A stretch of 64,000 bases of DNA from Chrysoporthe austroafricana (GCA_001051155.2 JYIP02000006.1:3658001-3722000); one strand, 5' to 3'. Shown: positions 23,809-36,697, counted from the first letter of the stretch. Made by a program: numbers and translations. Notes: a model not told the origin generated them from the sequence alone.

Positions 23809-25088
23809 CTAGCAAGCACTGCCGTCCATCGACTTGCCATCTTCAATCACAGGTAAGTCCAAGTCAACGACAATCGGCTTGTTGAACCTCTTTCCGCCCT
23901 CATGAGGCCAGCTGGTGGCCGCGATCGCACAGTTTACCACACATGTCTCCTTCCTCCCCATGCGGCAGCACAGGGCCATCCTGTCGCACCTCATAGACAC
24001 TTCAGGATTCCCACCAATGCCGCGTGTGCTAAATTCCGGCAGGGCAGTAGTAGAACCATCTAGGAGATGTTTACAGGCGCCGCCTTGCGCATGCTGGTCT
24101 GCTGGCGCCCCACGTCTCAGTGGTGAGCCGTCATTGTCGAGTGGTCGCGCCCAGCCGCCCCGAACGGTTAGGTCGACCAGCGACAGCTTCTTGCTGCCAT
24201 GTGCAGCGCCTAGATCCTCCCACCTGTCGGATCTCAGCTCGGCGTATGGAGCACCAGAGGCGCCGAGGATATCCCACTGGACACGCTCTGCGCCGCGTCC
24301 CTCGTGCACGTGTCCACAGACGACGAGTTTAGGCCGCACTCGCCAGAGAGAACGCCGCAGGTTTTCGCAGCCCATGGCCCGCCTCTTGGAAGTAGACTCA
24401 TCACAGTGTCCGTACGGTGGGGTATGCGTTATGACGAGATCGGTGTCGAGGGGTATCGTTGACCACAGGTCTTCTGCTGCTGGGCCTTCTGGCCTTGAAG
24501 CTGCTGTGTCCGTGTCTTCGCTGCCGCCTGCAGCTCGGTCCGGAGATGTCTTATCGTAGCCGAATGCCCACCTGCCACTGCGAGGGCTGTAAGGTGACCC
24601 AAAAACATTAAAGGAGACCCGCAAGACGGGGGACTTGGTGAGCTCGACCGTGGCCAAGCTGTGGTTCAAGTAGGTGATGGTCGGCGATGATCTCAACAAG
24701 CCGAGACAATCATCCGGAGACTGCAGATTTTGGTTGTGGAAATAGGAGCCATATTCATCGTAGAACTGCTTATCGAGTGTGACATCGTGGTTTCCCGCGA
24801 CCACAATTTTGGCCTCGAAGTCCGCCCTCTCGAGCCATTCGACAGTCTTGGAGAGCTGTGTGCCCTATCAGTGACTAGACACTTGAGGTCAGCAGAGAGC
24901 CATCCTATGCGCACCTCGGAGAAGCTGCCTTGATTCGTTAGATCACCAGCATGAATCAGGACGTCGCCCTTTGGCAACTTAGGCGTCTGGTTATGCGTGT
25001 CTGAGATGCAGACGAATCTGGTCCTCCTGTAACGCTGAGTCTTTGGAGGCTCGTCATGCGTTTCGGATGTCATCTCTGCCGTGTTCAC
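23809..25088 (-). CDS. Calcineurin-like metallophosphoesterase
   Basis: Two exons on the minus strand, 25088-24915 and 24855-23809, give about 406 residues. The 59-bp phase-0 intron joins GSFSE to LSKTVEWLERADF. All metal-binding motifs of the family are present: Asp-x-His in CISDTHN (30-32), HAGDLTN (46-52), VAGNHDV (77-83), a His in ITHTPPYGHCD (about 200-210) and CGHVHEGRG (about 238-246). The C-terminus (GRKETCVVNCAI, KRFNKPIVVDLDLP) is typical of the fungal subgroup often annotated as Ser/Thr phosphatase family. The likely role is hydrolysis of a phosphomonoester or diester in the cytosol; substrate unknown. Residues about 155-190 are a disordered Ser/Glu insert. A second in-frame Met at residue 6 could be the start. 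It is divergent from the SDR gene. Confidence 0.9.
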
Positions 25089-26025
25089 AACTCCGGAGCT
25101 CAGCTATCCAGCAAGCATCGAGCGAAGCAAGGTCTGAGGATTAGGTCACGGTCAGACGAGCGAGGCGTGAGGGATGATGGACATCTAAGCTGCGGTCATC
25201 AAGGGTTAGGGGTTCTGCAAAGGGTCGCCGCTTTGTATAGTGTAAGAATAAAATGTGAAAGAAGAATCTATAAGGTCCATGCTGAAGGTGAGAACCAAAA
25301 CGGCATCCATAAGAGCTCATGGCTCATGGCACCTTCGTGGTTCCTTCCAATAGCATCATTCAAACTTTAGTGGACATGAGCCAACTTGGCAGCTCTTCAA
25401 GGGCGGCCCCCTCCTGCCGCCATTTGCAAGGGGAAAAGAGCTTTGGCAGGCGTATGATGTAAAGTCTCGAGGTCATTCATAAAAGTAAGGCAAGGATGTA
25501 AGAGTTACTTCGACGCCTCCATATAGCTCTTGCTGGACAGGTACGTGAGGACTTTGGCTTCGAATTATGGGGTGACATAACGAGTGGAGAACACAAGGGC
25601 TAACATACGTTATGGTGCTTCTGCATACCTAGGGACCCTGGGATGATCTTATGATTCCAAATCGGAAATTGCATCACTATCACGGATATAGGCGTTGTGT
25701 CTGCTCTGACCAGTGTTATGGCACTACGGTATGCACAGTATCACTGATATAGGGAAACCTCGTTTGCAAATGAGCACATTGGCAATGTGATTGTCGAGGT
25801 GAAATGCTCACAACAGTTACGGAATTCTTGGAACCTGCCCATATTAGTCGACGGCGTTTGGTCTAGCCAGCGTCTCATGTCCCAGTCCACTGGCCGAATA
25901 TAAATGCTCCTAGGTCAGCTCGTTGAAGATGGTCATCCTCGGACCTTGGGCCTGAAAATACCATTCTGCCCTTGTGAGCTCTCTTTGTACTGCATTGTAA
26001 AGCGTCTTCACAAGTAAAGCCCGTC
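25089..26025. other. Divergent promoter region
   Basis: 937 bp between the starts of the phosphoesterase (-) and the short-chain dehydrogenase (+). No gene is seen; a TATA element for the + gene lies at 25899. Confidence 0.5.
25899..25904 (+). promoter_or_regulatory. TATA box of the SDR gene
   Basis: TATAAA lies 122-127 bp upstream of the SDR start codon, followed by a leader suited to transcription from the + strand. Confidence 0.5.
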
Positions 26026-26920
26026 ATGCCTCGCGTCTTCCTAGTAACGGGAACCTCGAGCGGCTTCGGCTACGAGCTGGTGAAGAAGATCATCGCGGCA
26101 GGCGACATCGCCGTGGCCACAGCACGAGACTCCTCGAAACTGAAGTTCGACAACACCTCCTTGGAGAACTTCCTGGCCGTCGATCTCGACGTCACCAAGC
26201 AGGCCACCATAGACAATGCTTTCGACAGGGCGCTGACCCAGTTCAAACGTATCGACGTGGTTGTCAACAACGCCGGGTACGGTCTGAGTGGGCCTTTCGA
26301 GACACTATCCGACAAGCAGCTCCGCATGCAGATGGAGGTGAACTTCTTCGGCCTTCTCAACGTCACGCGCAAGGCACTCGAGGTCATGCGCGAGAAGAAT
26401 AACCCGCCCGGCGGGTTGGTCCAGCAAGTCACTTCCATCGGCGCCCAGAAGGGGGTGCCGACATTCTCAATGTATTGCGCGTCGAAATGGGCTGTTGAGG
26501 GCTTCACCGAGTCACTAGCCCGCGAGGTATGCATCGAACCATCTCCGCTGGATCGGATACGTCATGATAACATCAACCTCACAGCTCAAGCCAGAGTGGA
26601 ACATCCATGTGCAGCTTGTCGAGCCCGGCGGTTTCCGCACCGACGGGTCCGGCCGCAGCATGGTCTTTGGCGATGTCGAGAACAAGGCCTACGACCACCT
26701 CGACGCCAAGAAGACTGCCAAGGGCCGCCACGGTAGGGAACCGGGCGACGCGGCCAAGGGGGCGAGGGCGATGTACGAATTGGCGACCATGGAGAACCCG
26801 CCACCCCGGTGTATCATTGGCAGCGATGCGTATAAGGCGATGGGGACCAAGCTGGAGACCTATAGGCAGAATGTCGAGCTGTTTGCGAAGTTGAGCAATA
26901 GCACGGATGTGGATGAATAG
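26026..26920 (+). CDS. Short-chain dehydrogenase/reductase (classical SDR)
   Basis: Two exons, 26026-26526 and 26585-26920, give 278 residues. The 58-bp phase-0 intron (GTATGC...CACAG) lies just after the active site and joins SLARE to LKPEWNIHVQLVEPGG. The cofactor motif is TGTSSGFG (8-15), with NNAG at 81-84, catalytic Ser about 137, Tyr150 and Lys154 in YCASK. There is no acidic residue at the end of beta-2 (ATARD), more consistent with NADP(H). C-terminal VEPGGFRT is the usual substrate-loop start. It is a cytosolic oxidoreductase of unknown substrate. The neighbourhood includes a second oxidoreductase but no synthase. Confidence 0.9.
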
Positions 26921-28477
26921 GTGCGTTCGCAAGGAACAGTCCAGGATAGGAATAGAAAATAAGAGCTGTCATGAGATTGTGTTATTCAAAAGTCTCAACG
27001 GAAGAGAATGGTGAGGGTCAGGCTGACATAGGAAAATACAGATGTTAGGCATGATGATAATCACTTGATCCCCTCAAGCACAGGCAAGGGAGAGAAAAGT
27101 TGGTGTCTCTGGCCTCAACTTACCTTGACAGGCTACCACAATGGGCTTCGATGAACAAGCCTTCTAAGAGTTTTGTGGCGATCACCCTGGACATGCATCA
27201 TACCTTGTAGCTTGCACTAGCAGCCAAGGGCATCGCGCACAAGTAGCACATCCTGGCGCTCGAATCCTCGTACATCCAGCTCGATCCGCGACCGACTTAA
27301 GGGCATACAGCCCAGTGTGCAAGGGAAGCACAACATCTTGTGTCCGATCATTGAGGGGCAGGTAACCTTGCTCCCGCCAACCATCAAGGCTGCTCATGAT
27401 GACGACTTTGACCAGGCCCAGGTAATCAGGCTCCAAAAAGGGAAGATGGTCTCGACCGTGAAGATCACCAGGGACCACGTTCCTGGAGTGGATAATTTCG
27501 ATACGCTGTTCCGACGCCATATTCTCGCGATTGGGAGCCTCTGCGCGACAGCGCCATCAAGTGCCCCTCACCGCACCACGCTCCCTACCTGTGATTCCGC
27601 GAGAGCATCGATCAGCACCGTAGCACCAAGCGGTGGAAGGCGAGTTCCGCACCAGGAAAGCTATGGGTCCGTTGCTGGATCTCTTCAATTGTCTGGCCGC
27701 AGGGCAGAGGCAGTCCGTGAAGCCAGCGCTTGATGGCCACGCCACCTACATGACAGGCATGCGTACGACAAGCCATGAAATGCTGCAGGACGTGCTGGAT
27801 AGTCATGCTGAGTGCTGGACCCCCCAGGAGGCCTGCGCTGTTGGACGTGCAGTTTTGAATGCCCAGAGAATGGATGGTCAGAAAGGTCACTTGTCTGAGC
27901 GTGAAACGATCGAAGGTCGTCACGTAGAGCGACACCTCTCTGTCCAGGTTGGTAGACATGGAGGTGGGCCTGCCGCGTCGGCATTTGGGGCCCCGAGGAG
28001 AAGCTGCATCATTTAGAAGAGAGCGCTGTCGTCCCGGTTTGAGCATGCAAGAGCATAGAGCGTGCGGATGTATTGATATACAGGAACAGGAAGTCGGAGG
28101 CTTGGAGGGCGGAAGGACTTGGAGGGCGGAAGGACTTGTTAAACTTAAGTTGGGCTAGAGAACATTGGTTTGAGAGACACGATGTGTGAAGCATGCTGTC
28201 TACTATGATACTGTGGGGACCCCTGCAGGCAGGGAGGGGTGAGACGGACGGTGTGAGTAAGGCTCTCTCCGCACCGTCTCCAGTCATGCAAACAAAAAAA
28301 CAGACATTGCTACTCCTCCTGCTCTTGACGCAAGCCCTAACATCGCTGACAATCCCTATTGGCCTGCGTCTGTTGGATCTCGCAGCTGTCGATTTGATCT
28401 CTTTATTGTATCACTCGGCTTTATTCTTCTTTTCTTAATGCTTGGACTGAGCCAGCGGGGCGGGGAACGCAGAAGGC
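26921..28477. other. Intergenic region, doubtful relic and a short tandem repeat
   Basis: No intact gene. On the minus strand 28046-27182 has two open stretches (144 and 112 codons) separated by stops, with blocks such as REVSLYVTTFDRFTL and DGWREQGYLPLNDRTQDV, which may be a dead gene or chance. A 17-bp direct repeat (about 28103-28138, GACTTGGAGGGCGGAAG) follows. The end is the leader of the next gene. Confidence 0.3.
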
Positions 28478-30045
28478 ATGTCTACAAACGGCGCGGAGAT
28501 GGACGAAGAGATGAAGGACGCCCTTCAAGTGAAGGGCTGGGAGTGCCTGCCCTTTGAACTGCACCGTAAGATCCTACAGATTCTTACCTACGACGAACTC
28601 GAGTCCAAGCTCGTGGCCGAATACGCTGTTGTCTGTAGATCCTGGCAGGCCCAAGTCGAGGAGATCAACTTCCAGAGCCTGGTCGTTAAACACGGTGACC
28701 TGGCTCAGTTGGAGGCGATCGTCGACGGGCCCCGGCGGGCTTATCTCAAGCACCTATGGCTCAAAGTCGAGCTGGAAGGGTACTCTGATCGACTGCGCTA
28801 CACGCCAGAGGATGAGACTGAGCAAGAGTCCAACAATTTCGAGTTCACGACGACGCTGTTCGACCTCTTTCTGGTGCTGGAGCAGTGGGACACGCCGGAC
28901 TTCTGGGCAACAAGGAATGGCCGTGGGCTGAACCTCGAGTTGAGTGCCTATTCGCCCTCCGACAAGAAACACCTCTTTGGCGAGCGGGGGCTGGATATGG
29001 ATGGCAATTCGAGATATTTCGATTCTTTGCTGGACTTTTATCTCCTGGCTCTTGCAGAGCCGCGGGGATCTCACGGTCTGCCACCAGTCAACGTGGTGAC
29101 CGGACTCTGCATCCTCCGCCGCAACTACCGCAACATCTCAGCAGCGGCACTCACTCCCATATTACTGTCTCTCCCTCGTCTGGAGGAGGTCCGGCTCGAA
29201 CCCTGGCAGCAGGTTGATGAACCGGCCCAGGAGGACGTTGACAGCGGTTTGTGCATCCCGACATCCCAGCGAGGTTGCTTTGATCAGACATCAGCTTATG
29301 TATTTCTACCACAGAGCTTGCCAGCCAGCTTCCGTTCTGGCCATCAAATCGCCTGAAGCGCATCAGTCTCTTCGAGCACTTCGGCGCTTTTGACGTGGAT
29401 GGTTCTCGGAGCAGAGTATATCCGTTCCTCTCTCACCAGCTACGGCGGCTCAGCACCGATGTCGAAGAGTTGAGCGCCTCGTTCATGGTCGATGCGCAGA
29501 TATTTTTCGAACCCTTTATTCGAGCCATGAGCCAACCCACCCCCCGTGTCCGTCTCCCGCACTGGCCGAATCTCCAATGGCTCACACTCACTTCTCTCAC
29601 CATCTCCGCAGAGTCCCTTCCAGAAGACATCAATGCCCTCCTCCGCGGCGCCGGAAAAGCTGCCAAGAACATGCCCCAGCTGCAATCTATGGAGCTCTAC
29701 AACGCGACCATAAGTGACGCCGGTGTCTTTCGATACCTGGTCGTTAAGAATATCGGCGTCATCAGCTGGGCTAGTACTTTTGACTTCAGACTAGAGAAGG
29801 CGGTCAAGACCATGTGGAAGCAGGTCGCCGTCCAGGCTACGAGGCAGGAACCGATCGTGTTCGAGGAGGTCAAGATGCCGAATTACTTCACGATGGGGCG
29901 GGATGGCTTCATACACTCGGCATTGGCGACGAGGGAAATGGTGTTACATCCGGCATCAAGCGCGGATATGATGGATGACAGAGCCTTTCCCGAGCCAGTG
30001 CTGCGGTTGAGGAATGCACCGCCAGCTATGCCACGTCCAGCATAG
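28478..30045 (+). CDS. F-box-like protein
   Basis: Two exons, 28478-29246 and 29315-30045, give about 499 residues. The 68-bp intron (GTTTGT...CCACAG) is phase 1; splicing removes an in-frame TGA at 29354 and yields VDSELASQLPFWPSNRLKRISLFEHFG. Residues about 19-65 (WECLPFELHRKILQIL, YAVVCRSWQAQVE) have the F-box pattern: LP, hydrophobic helix, then VCRSW. The rest contains several short leucine-rich blocks (LPRLEEVRLEPW, WPNLQWLTLTSLTI, MPQLQSMELYNATI) spaced like degenerate leucine-rich repeats. The protein is probably a substrate adaptor of an SCF ubiquitin ligase, target unknown. The donor is not the best consensus, so the exact junction is inferred from frame. Confidence 0.82.
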
Positions 30046-32129
30046 GACCCTGCATAGCCCGACAAAGTGGTTGACAGGGCGAGAGAGCCATCACGGGATC
30101 TCGGTCGGGCAGACAGTTTCAAAGCAATTTGATGATTGTCTTGTGCCTATCGGGGTGGACTGGCAGGCGTCGAGATAAGATGATCGCACCCAAGGAGCGG
30201 GATCGATCCGCAGAGCCAATCTGCAACGCGATGTGATGCTCGGGTCTTACCTCACAGCGCGCCAGTCCGGAAATGCTCTCGACTTTATCGATTGTATGCT
30301 TAAATGTGCCCTACAAAGTCGTCGGTGGAGCAGCTATTGCGGAGGTTTCCCGAACTTCCTGCGGGCAGCCGCCGGGCTATTCTCGAATCCTCGCACGAGG
30401 CCGTAGTTAGGTAGCCTTACATAGTGCAATTCGATGAACTTGAGGCTATAAACGCACCGGATTGGCTAGGGCGGGGCTACTGGCCACCAGTATACAAGAC
30501 CGGCTTCACGAGATCAAATTTTCCATGCACTCTCTTATCTCATCACCTAATTTCACAGGTGGCAGAAATGCACAGGCCCCTCGATGCTCTGGCCCCTGAA
30601 TCTCTGGGAACGTTCGGGATGTAACGCTGAAGTTTTTGCGCTCAGGGTCAGATTAGGCCGTCGCGGGAGTCTCAGCTCGAAAAGGATGCAGCCGCCGTAT
30701 GATCTGAGGAGGCTCACAAGATTTTCTTTTGGGACCCTTTCTCTCCCTGTATCTTTCTTTTCCGTCCCAGAGGCCGTCGGCGCGCTGTGATCCAGGGACT
30801 ATAGGTGGGATGGGAAGAGGGCGGCAGGACGAGGGGCTTTGGGGAGGCGTCACAGGGCCAAGTGGGCAGGTCATTGGGCACTGGTCCCGGTACCTCTGAA
30901 CCTCTAGCGAGAATAAGCTCCACTATGGTCGCCTGCCAAACTGGGTTCACAAGACCAACCACCCCATACTAAGCCCCTATTGGGCAAAAGAGGATACTGC
31001 AATGCCCGCATTCTGGTGCTCCCATGTCCCAGGCACGCCAGGCACGCCAGGTTCTAGGCCTAAACGATGCTCGCTCGATGCTCGGGTAGCTTTTCTGCGG
31101 TGCTGGTGCTGGTGCTAGAGATCCAACGGCCCCTCAGATTCCCCCCATGCCTGCATCTCCTTTTCAAAATTGCTTCTAGAAAGACGTCAATGCACCTGCA
31201 CCGGACCTGTTCCAGAGCGGGTGCTCAGCTCGGAACTCTCCATCTGAGACAGCCCAAGAACAATTGACCCGAATTGACACACGCTCTTTTTGCTGTTCTT
31301 TCTTCCCATCCCACCCTCCTGTCTCTCGTCGCAGGAGGCTGACGCAGTGAGCACTTCCCTCCAGGCGAAGGCGAAGGCGGTCAAGCAGGCACAGCAGCTT
31401 CTGGTCACGTCTTATTGGCACTGCTATACCTGGTTCCCCTGTGATTCATCGTCTCAATTTTATGCAACCTTGCACTCTTTCGTCACTTTTCATCTCCGGC
31501 CGCTTTGGTCTTGGATCGCCCGTTTGTTTCTTATCCTGCTCTCTCTCCTCCCCTTCTCACAAACAACGATCGATCCCGGACTTGGTCATTGATGCCACCC
31601 CGACGTGGGGACTCCAGCTACCTTCACGATCTCGTCGTAGCCGGCCTGGATTGATGGGTGCTGAGGGCCGTCGGTGGGGTCCTGCATGGGATTAATTGGA
31701 TCATACAGGGCCAGCAATAATATCGGCACTACCGACGGAGCGCGGCCTTACCACTCTCAGCCAGCAGCCACCTTCTGGAGCCACGACTTTGTCGAGGAGA
31801 AGCGAGGCCGAGGCGAGACAATACGAGACGAGACGAGACACCACACTGACTTCCACGCTGGCTCCATCTCATCCTTGAGAGTCTCCCACCAGCCATTGCG
31901 CGGCGGCCCTGACTGCACAGCACTGCAATCAATTGCAATCAATTGCAGTCTATAGGCAGTGCAAAGCAGGCTGTCTGGCGGGAAACACCGGAAACGAGAT
32001 CACCAGCTGTCGCGTTTCGATTGCCTCAGCGGCCACGAGGAAACGAGTCTGACGGTCACCGCGCCCGATCCGCGTGCAGTCTGCAGCCAGCGCACGGCAC
32101 GGCACGGGGGGGAAACAGCCGACTCAACG
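30046..32129. other. Intergenic region with CT-rich leader sequence
   Basis: No protein-like frame. 31280-31570 is pyrimidine-rich, with a tract ending in CAG near 31334 that could be the acceptor of a 5' UTR intron. 31818-31848 holds repeats of ACGAG, and 31918-31948 an AATTGCAAT repeat. This whole stretch probably forms the promoter and long leader of the CaaX-protein gene. Confidence 0.4.
31918..31948. repeat. Short repeated AATTGCAAT element with near-palindromic ends
   Basis: The decamer CAATCAATTG occurs twice in tandem, and the block starts ACTGCAAT and ends ATTGCAGT, so the ends are inverted. It lies about 180 bp upstream of the CaaX-protein start, possibly in the transcribed leader. 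Confidence 0.5.
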
Positions 32130-33832
32130 ATGGCTGCCATGTCCACTGCCCAGACGGCCACCACCCTCACTCCTCCCAGCAGTTCCCACGGCGATGCCAA
32201 CGGATTCCAGTGGGACTTTGCCACAGCACCAGCTGGCAAACCCGAGGTGAGTCTCTTCCTGGAGTCGCCCCGGGAGGGCATATCTGCACATGACGCCCAG
32301 GCCAGGCGCGTGAGCGTGACAGTGTGACAGGGGAGGGCTGACCTGCGTGTGTTTCGTACCATTTTCTGCAGGACCGACACTACGAGAATAAGGCATCTCT
32401 CAAGGGCAACGCACCGGATGGACCCCACAGAACGCCCCTCGTCGGGCAGAATGGCAACTCCGCCTCCTTCGGGTCGTCCATGTCAACCAAGAATGCAAAT
32501 GGCGACGACGCGGTGAACGGGCACTTCTCACGACCACACAGCAACGAGGACACACCCGACACCATGGCCGACGGCTCGCTGGACGACGACGATGACGACC
32601 GCTATGTGAGGACCGCGGACGGATATGTACACTCGAGCAAGCGGCCCAAGAACGATATGGAGTGGTCCGACGAGGATTCGAAGTGGATTCACAGGGACAA
32701 GCTCGTCAAGATCGAGAACGAGGAGCTCCAGGCCGCTGGGATCATCCTACCTCAGCCCCGGTCCAGAAGTAAAGGACCGAGGAGGGACAGGAGCGAGAGC
32801 AGCCACAGGAAGCTGGGCGGGGACGGCACGACGAGGAGCAGGAAGAATTCGTCGCACGTGTTCGAGCCGGGCATGCACGACGACGGCGCCGATGGCGACA
32901 CACCTTCCAGGCCGATGACTGGTTCAAGAATACCTGTACCGAAGAAGAGCCCAGCTTTTGCACACTCGAGGGAAAATAGCATCGAGGAGCATGACAAGGA
33001 CAAAGGGACCAACGCGCGGTCAAGGTCAAATAGTACCACCCTGAAAAGTTTGGAACCTTCGCCAACTTTCAAGTCTACCCCACCGAAAAAAGCGGCGACT
33101 GAACCGCCGGCCAAGAGACCGACACCACCTGGTGGGGGCCGGAAGACATCCGGTCCGTCGAAGAGCATTCCACCAGAGGCGCGCGGTAAGCCGAAGCCGA
33201 AGGGCAAGAACGGAGCGAGCGGTAGCAGCGCGCGGCCGAATACCAGGTCTGGTGACCGTGAGCTATCTACCAGCTGGTCAGGCTCGAAGCAGATGGAAGG
33301 TGAGCCACCGTGGATGGTCTCCGCGTACAAGCCCGATCCTCGACTGCCACCAGATCAGCAACTACTGCCGACCGTGGCGAAAAGACTGGCGCAGGAGAAG
33401 TGGGAGCAGGAGGGCAAGTTCGGGAATATCTACGACAAGGATTTCAGGCCACTCACGGATGAGGGCTTCCTCGCACCTCCGCCTGCGTCCTCGTCGCCTG
33501 CGGCTTCGCCGACTTCGCCGGCCGATGAAATCATCGAGCAAGAAGTCGAAAAGCCGGACGAGTGGCCGTTAAAGTCACCCGAAGCGCCCAAGAGCCCGGC
33601 CTCTATTGGAAAGTCGAGCACGTACTCTACTATGCCTAGGATCCAGGACAAGCCGCCTTCGCATAGCCCGCTGGCGAGTCCGAGGGAGCCGCAGCAACCT
33701 ATGGCCCCACAGCCGACTCAACCTGTACCTGCGAAACCGACGCAGATTACGAGGGTGCCGGACGTAGAGAAGAGCGAGGAAGCGCCCGAGGCGGAAAAGA
33801 AGGAGGGCTGTGGGTGCTGCATTGTGATGTGA
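32130..33832 (+). CDS. CaaX-box protein, candidate cell-end marker anchor (TeaR/Mod5-like)
   Basis: Two exons, 32130-32246 and 32372-33832, give about 525 residues. The 125-bp phase-0 intron runs GTGAGT...TTTTCTGCAG and joins APAGKPE to DRHYENKASL. The C-terminus ends GCGCCIVM: a CaaX box (CIVM) with adjacent Cys residues, the signature of farnesylation plus palmitoylation and plasma-membrane anchoring. Most of the protein is Ser/Pro/Lys-rich and disordered, but residues around 95-135 contain a conserved-looking helix (WIHRDKLVKIENEELQAAG), and about 325-365 include PPWMVSAYKPDPRLP. Prenylated, mostly disordered cell-end proteins of filamentous fungi (TeaR, counterpart of fission-yeast Mod5) fit this layout; they anchor the Tea1/TeaA kelch protein at hyphal tips. 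That identity is inferred from architecture only. Confidence 0.8.
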
Positions 33833-36697
33833 TCTGGCGCAGACCTATCGGAAACTCGGTCTCTGCAGGGTGCTAGCAGAGCCCTCGCACACCGATCTCG
33901 TCAAGCAGCTGTTCCACGCTGCTTTACCATCACACTCCCCGGCGCCTAGCCTTCAGACTGGAAGCAGCCTAGCCTCATGCGGTTGCCATCGACACTCATC
34001 CACACCACGACAGAATTCGATTTCATTAGTTCAAGAGCAACGGGCTGCTTAGCCGATGACGATATAACGATTAATTTTTCCATCTATCCGACTGCAAAAC
34101 CGCACTACAATCCGCCAATAAAACGCATTTTCCTTTGTCGTCAACTCTTATTCATCGCAGAAGGCCACCTCGTCAACTAAAGCCGAACTCCTAGGTCGGA
34201 ACTGCTGCTTCTTCTGAATTTTCACTGCGCTGGAGTTACGGATTCGAGAGCGAAATGGCATGCTTGTTTAGTCTTGTCTGCATTTTACAGGTCATTTTGC
34301 TTTCATTGAAATACTTGCACTAGGTACATTTTACCAGCGCCGATACTCGAAAGAGCAACCCCCTTGTGAGGACAACAACTCAGCCCAACAACTAAAGCGA
34401 CCGAAGTCGCCATTTGGGACTCTTAGGCATCGTCGACACTGCAGACACGGAGGTAGCAAGTCGAGGACCGCACAGCACGCTGGGTGTAGCGAGAAGAGAG
34501 AATCGGGATCGAGTTCTGATACCCATTGAATTTATCGTCGTTGGTGGAAAGCTCCTTGGAGACAGAATGGAAATACCAAATATTCGGCAATCGTTAAATC
34601 GGAGGGTTGAGCTAGGCCGAAGTCTGGGGAGAGCCCGAGTGGAAGGGCATTGATTTGCAGCCTCGAACACCAAATCAGAGAAGAGGTACTTTTCTTCAAA
34701 CACTGTATATGTCCCACACTTTACGGCGATTCCATTTCCAATGTGACTAGGGGCTGTCGATGAGCAGGTCAGGCAGTAGGGTGACCTGACCTGCATCGTT
34801 AGCGGGAGTCCTGTCCAGGCTTCTACATCGTTATTTTGTTTCCAGAGATCACATCTCTCAGGACAGCCGCGTCCTACCTCACGCGAGGGCCATCCATCCA
34901 ATCATTTCCTTCTTCTTGGTCACTCGATCCCCTCTCCCGCCTCTGGAAATTAGACTGAAAGCGCGACTTGCTCAGTGGGACTTCCCTCCTGTACCGTAAC
35001 GCGTATTTGCATTGCGGCTGACGTTTCATGCAAATCATAGCTGAAATTTGAATCCCACGGCGGTTGCCGGTTCTCGCGCTGTCAGTCTGTCACCTACCGT
35101 CTCGCATCCTCGACATGGGAGGATGGCATGTCTTGACAATTCCGGTCCCAGTATGGCTGGCAGCGAGCACCTGGCCCATGCGCAGGAGTTAGGCGTGATC
35201 GGCCCTGCGGTGACTTTGTGATCCGTGGACACCTCCGGCACCAATCATCTCTCGTCGCCCGCAAAGCCTGCATCAGAAGACGTGGTCAATGGAACAACTC
35301 ATCCGTGCTGACTTGGTCCCCCTCGCCGACCTCTGCCACGAAACCATACTGCGACCTCATCGTGGCCGGCGAGCCATCTGCGGGCTATTCTGCGTCGAGC
35401 CCTCACCAACCTCAAGTCCGACCTGACGGTCGCATTTTCGATGGTGTGATCGGTACTATGATGGGGTGCCTTTTTCGTAGTTTATTCCGGTGCTGTACGT
35501 GATAAATATAGGGAGCAGGGCCAGTTTCAACAATAGCTACTTAGTACCGTATTGCAGTCAGAACGATCATCGTAAGTGCGCGGAAATTGACGGGATCAAG
35601 GGAATATGATTGGAGTGAGGATGCTGGCATGGCGTTTGAAGACGACCCGCCTAGGACGAATTGTGGGTGCACCTTTGACAGCATATCTCGAAACGGCCTA
35701 GGACGCACAATACTTGTAAACATATATATAGAGGTTCTCATAGCTCCACAGGCTTCGTCGCATTTCTCGTCACTGCTCTATGGACTATCGGCGCCTGTGT
35801 GCCCTGGTTGGGATATAAGCAAACTTGATCTCTCGCGGAACGGGCCGGTGCGAGATGCGGGACAGATTCAAGGCCGCGCTGAGATTAGCCGAATGCATGC
35901 TTCGCGACCTTGGCGATGTCAAAGAAGCCTCATTCCTTCCGCGAAGGCCAGGTTCGCAGCGCCTATCGACTGCAACCCGAAAGGTGGGAGCGTGACGTTG
36001 TTAGACACCTCCAAGAACATCGTCGTCGAGCAGCGCTTTGACTGTAGAGAGACGTGTCCGGGACTGGGTTAGACGCGAAAAAGTGGTGGCTCGCTTCCTT
36101 CTGTGGCCTGCCAGCTTTTCTGTGTAGCGCCTTGGAGATATTTGTGCACAAGCGAAACACGGCTTCGATCCTCACTAGCAGATATCCTTCGGGCTATCTG
36201 GTTGATGTGGCCGAGGATGGCCTTCACCATAGCGGCAGGCGGGACTGCTGAGTCGAGGCTCCACTAAATGGTGTGCTGGATGGCTGCCGGTTTTACGGCG
36301 CCGGTATCCGTGGTAACTCACTGCAGTAGGCGATCGTGAGTGAAAGCTGAAAGACAGTACAGGATAGGATACGAAAGGACACGATAATATCATCTGATGA
36401 GTCCTATTTCCCTTCCAGGACCCGGGAGGCGGATCTTCAGGGTGACCAAGCCGCTGTGATAGCTGCTGAATTGGATCTGATTCGTCCGCCTCGTTGCATA
36501 CACAACTCTATACGAGTATGCCGCCCAAGGCTTCATCTATTTCAACAGGAAGCGTCGTGGTTCAAGACGCAAGTTCTGAAACTTGGCAATTAAACGAGTA
36601 GCAGTCGCCTGGAGATTGGTGCAGGTGTCGTCGAATTTAGAGTGTCGTTGCTGACGTTATCATGTGGGGTTTCCACTTCGGCGAATGACTTACATCT
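33833..36697. other. Intergenic region
   Basis: No gene is supported. 34000-34350 is AT-rich 3' flank of the CaaX gene, with AATAAA at 34117 as a possible polyadenylation signal. Frames around 35590-36250 are interrupted and show no domain. The right end is the PRI2 promoter. Confidence 0.4.

Noticed and set aside
23915..24559. 214-codon + frame antisense to the phosphoesterase
   Set aside because: The minus strand carries all metal-binding motifs; this frame is a shadow.
20500..26920. Secondary-metabolite gene cluster
   Set aside because: No polyketide synthase, peptide synthetase, terpene cyclase, transporter or cluster regulator is present.
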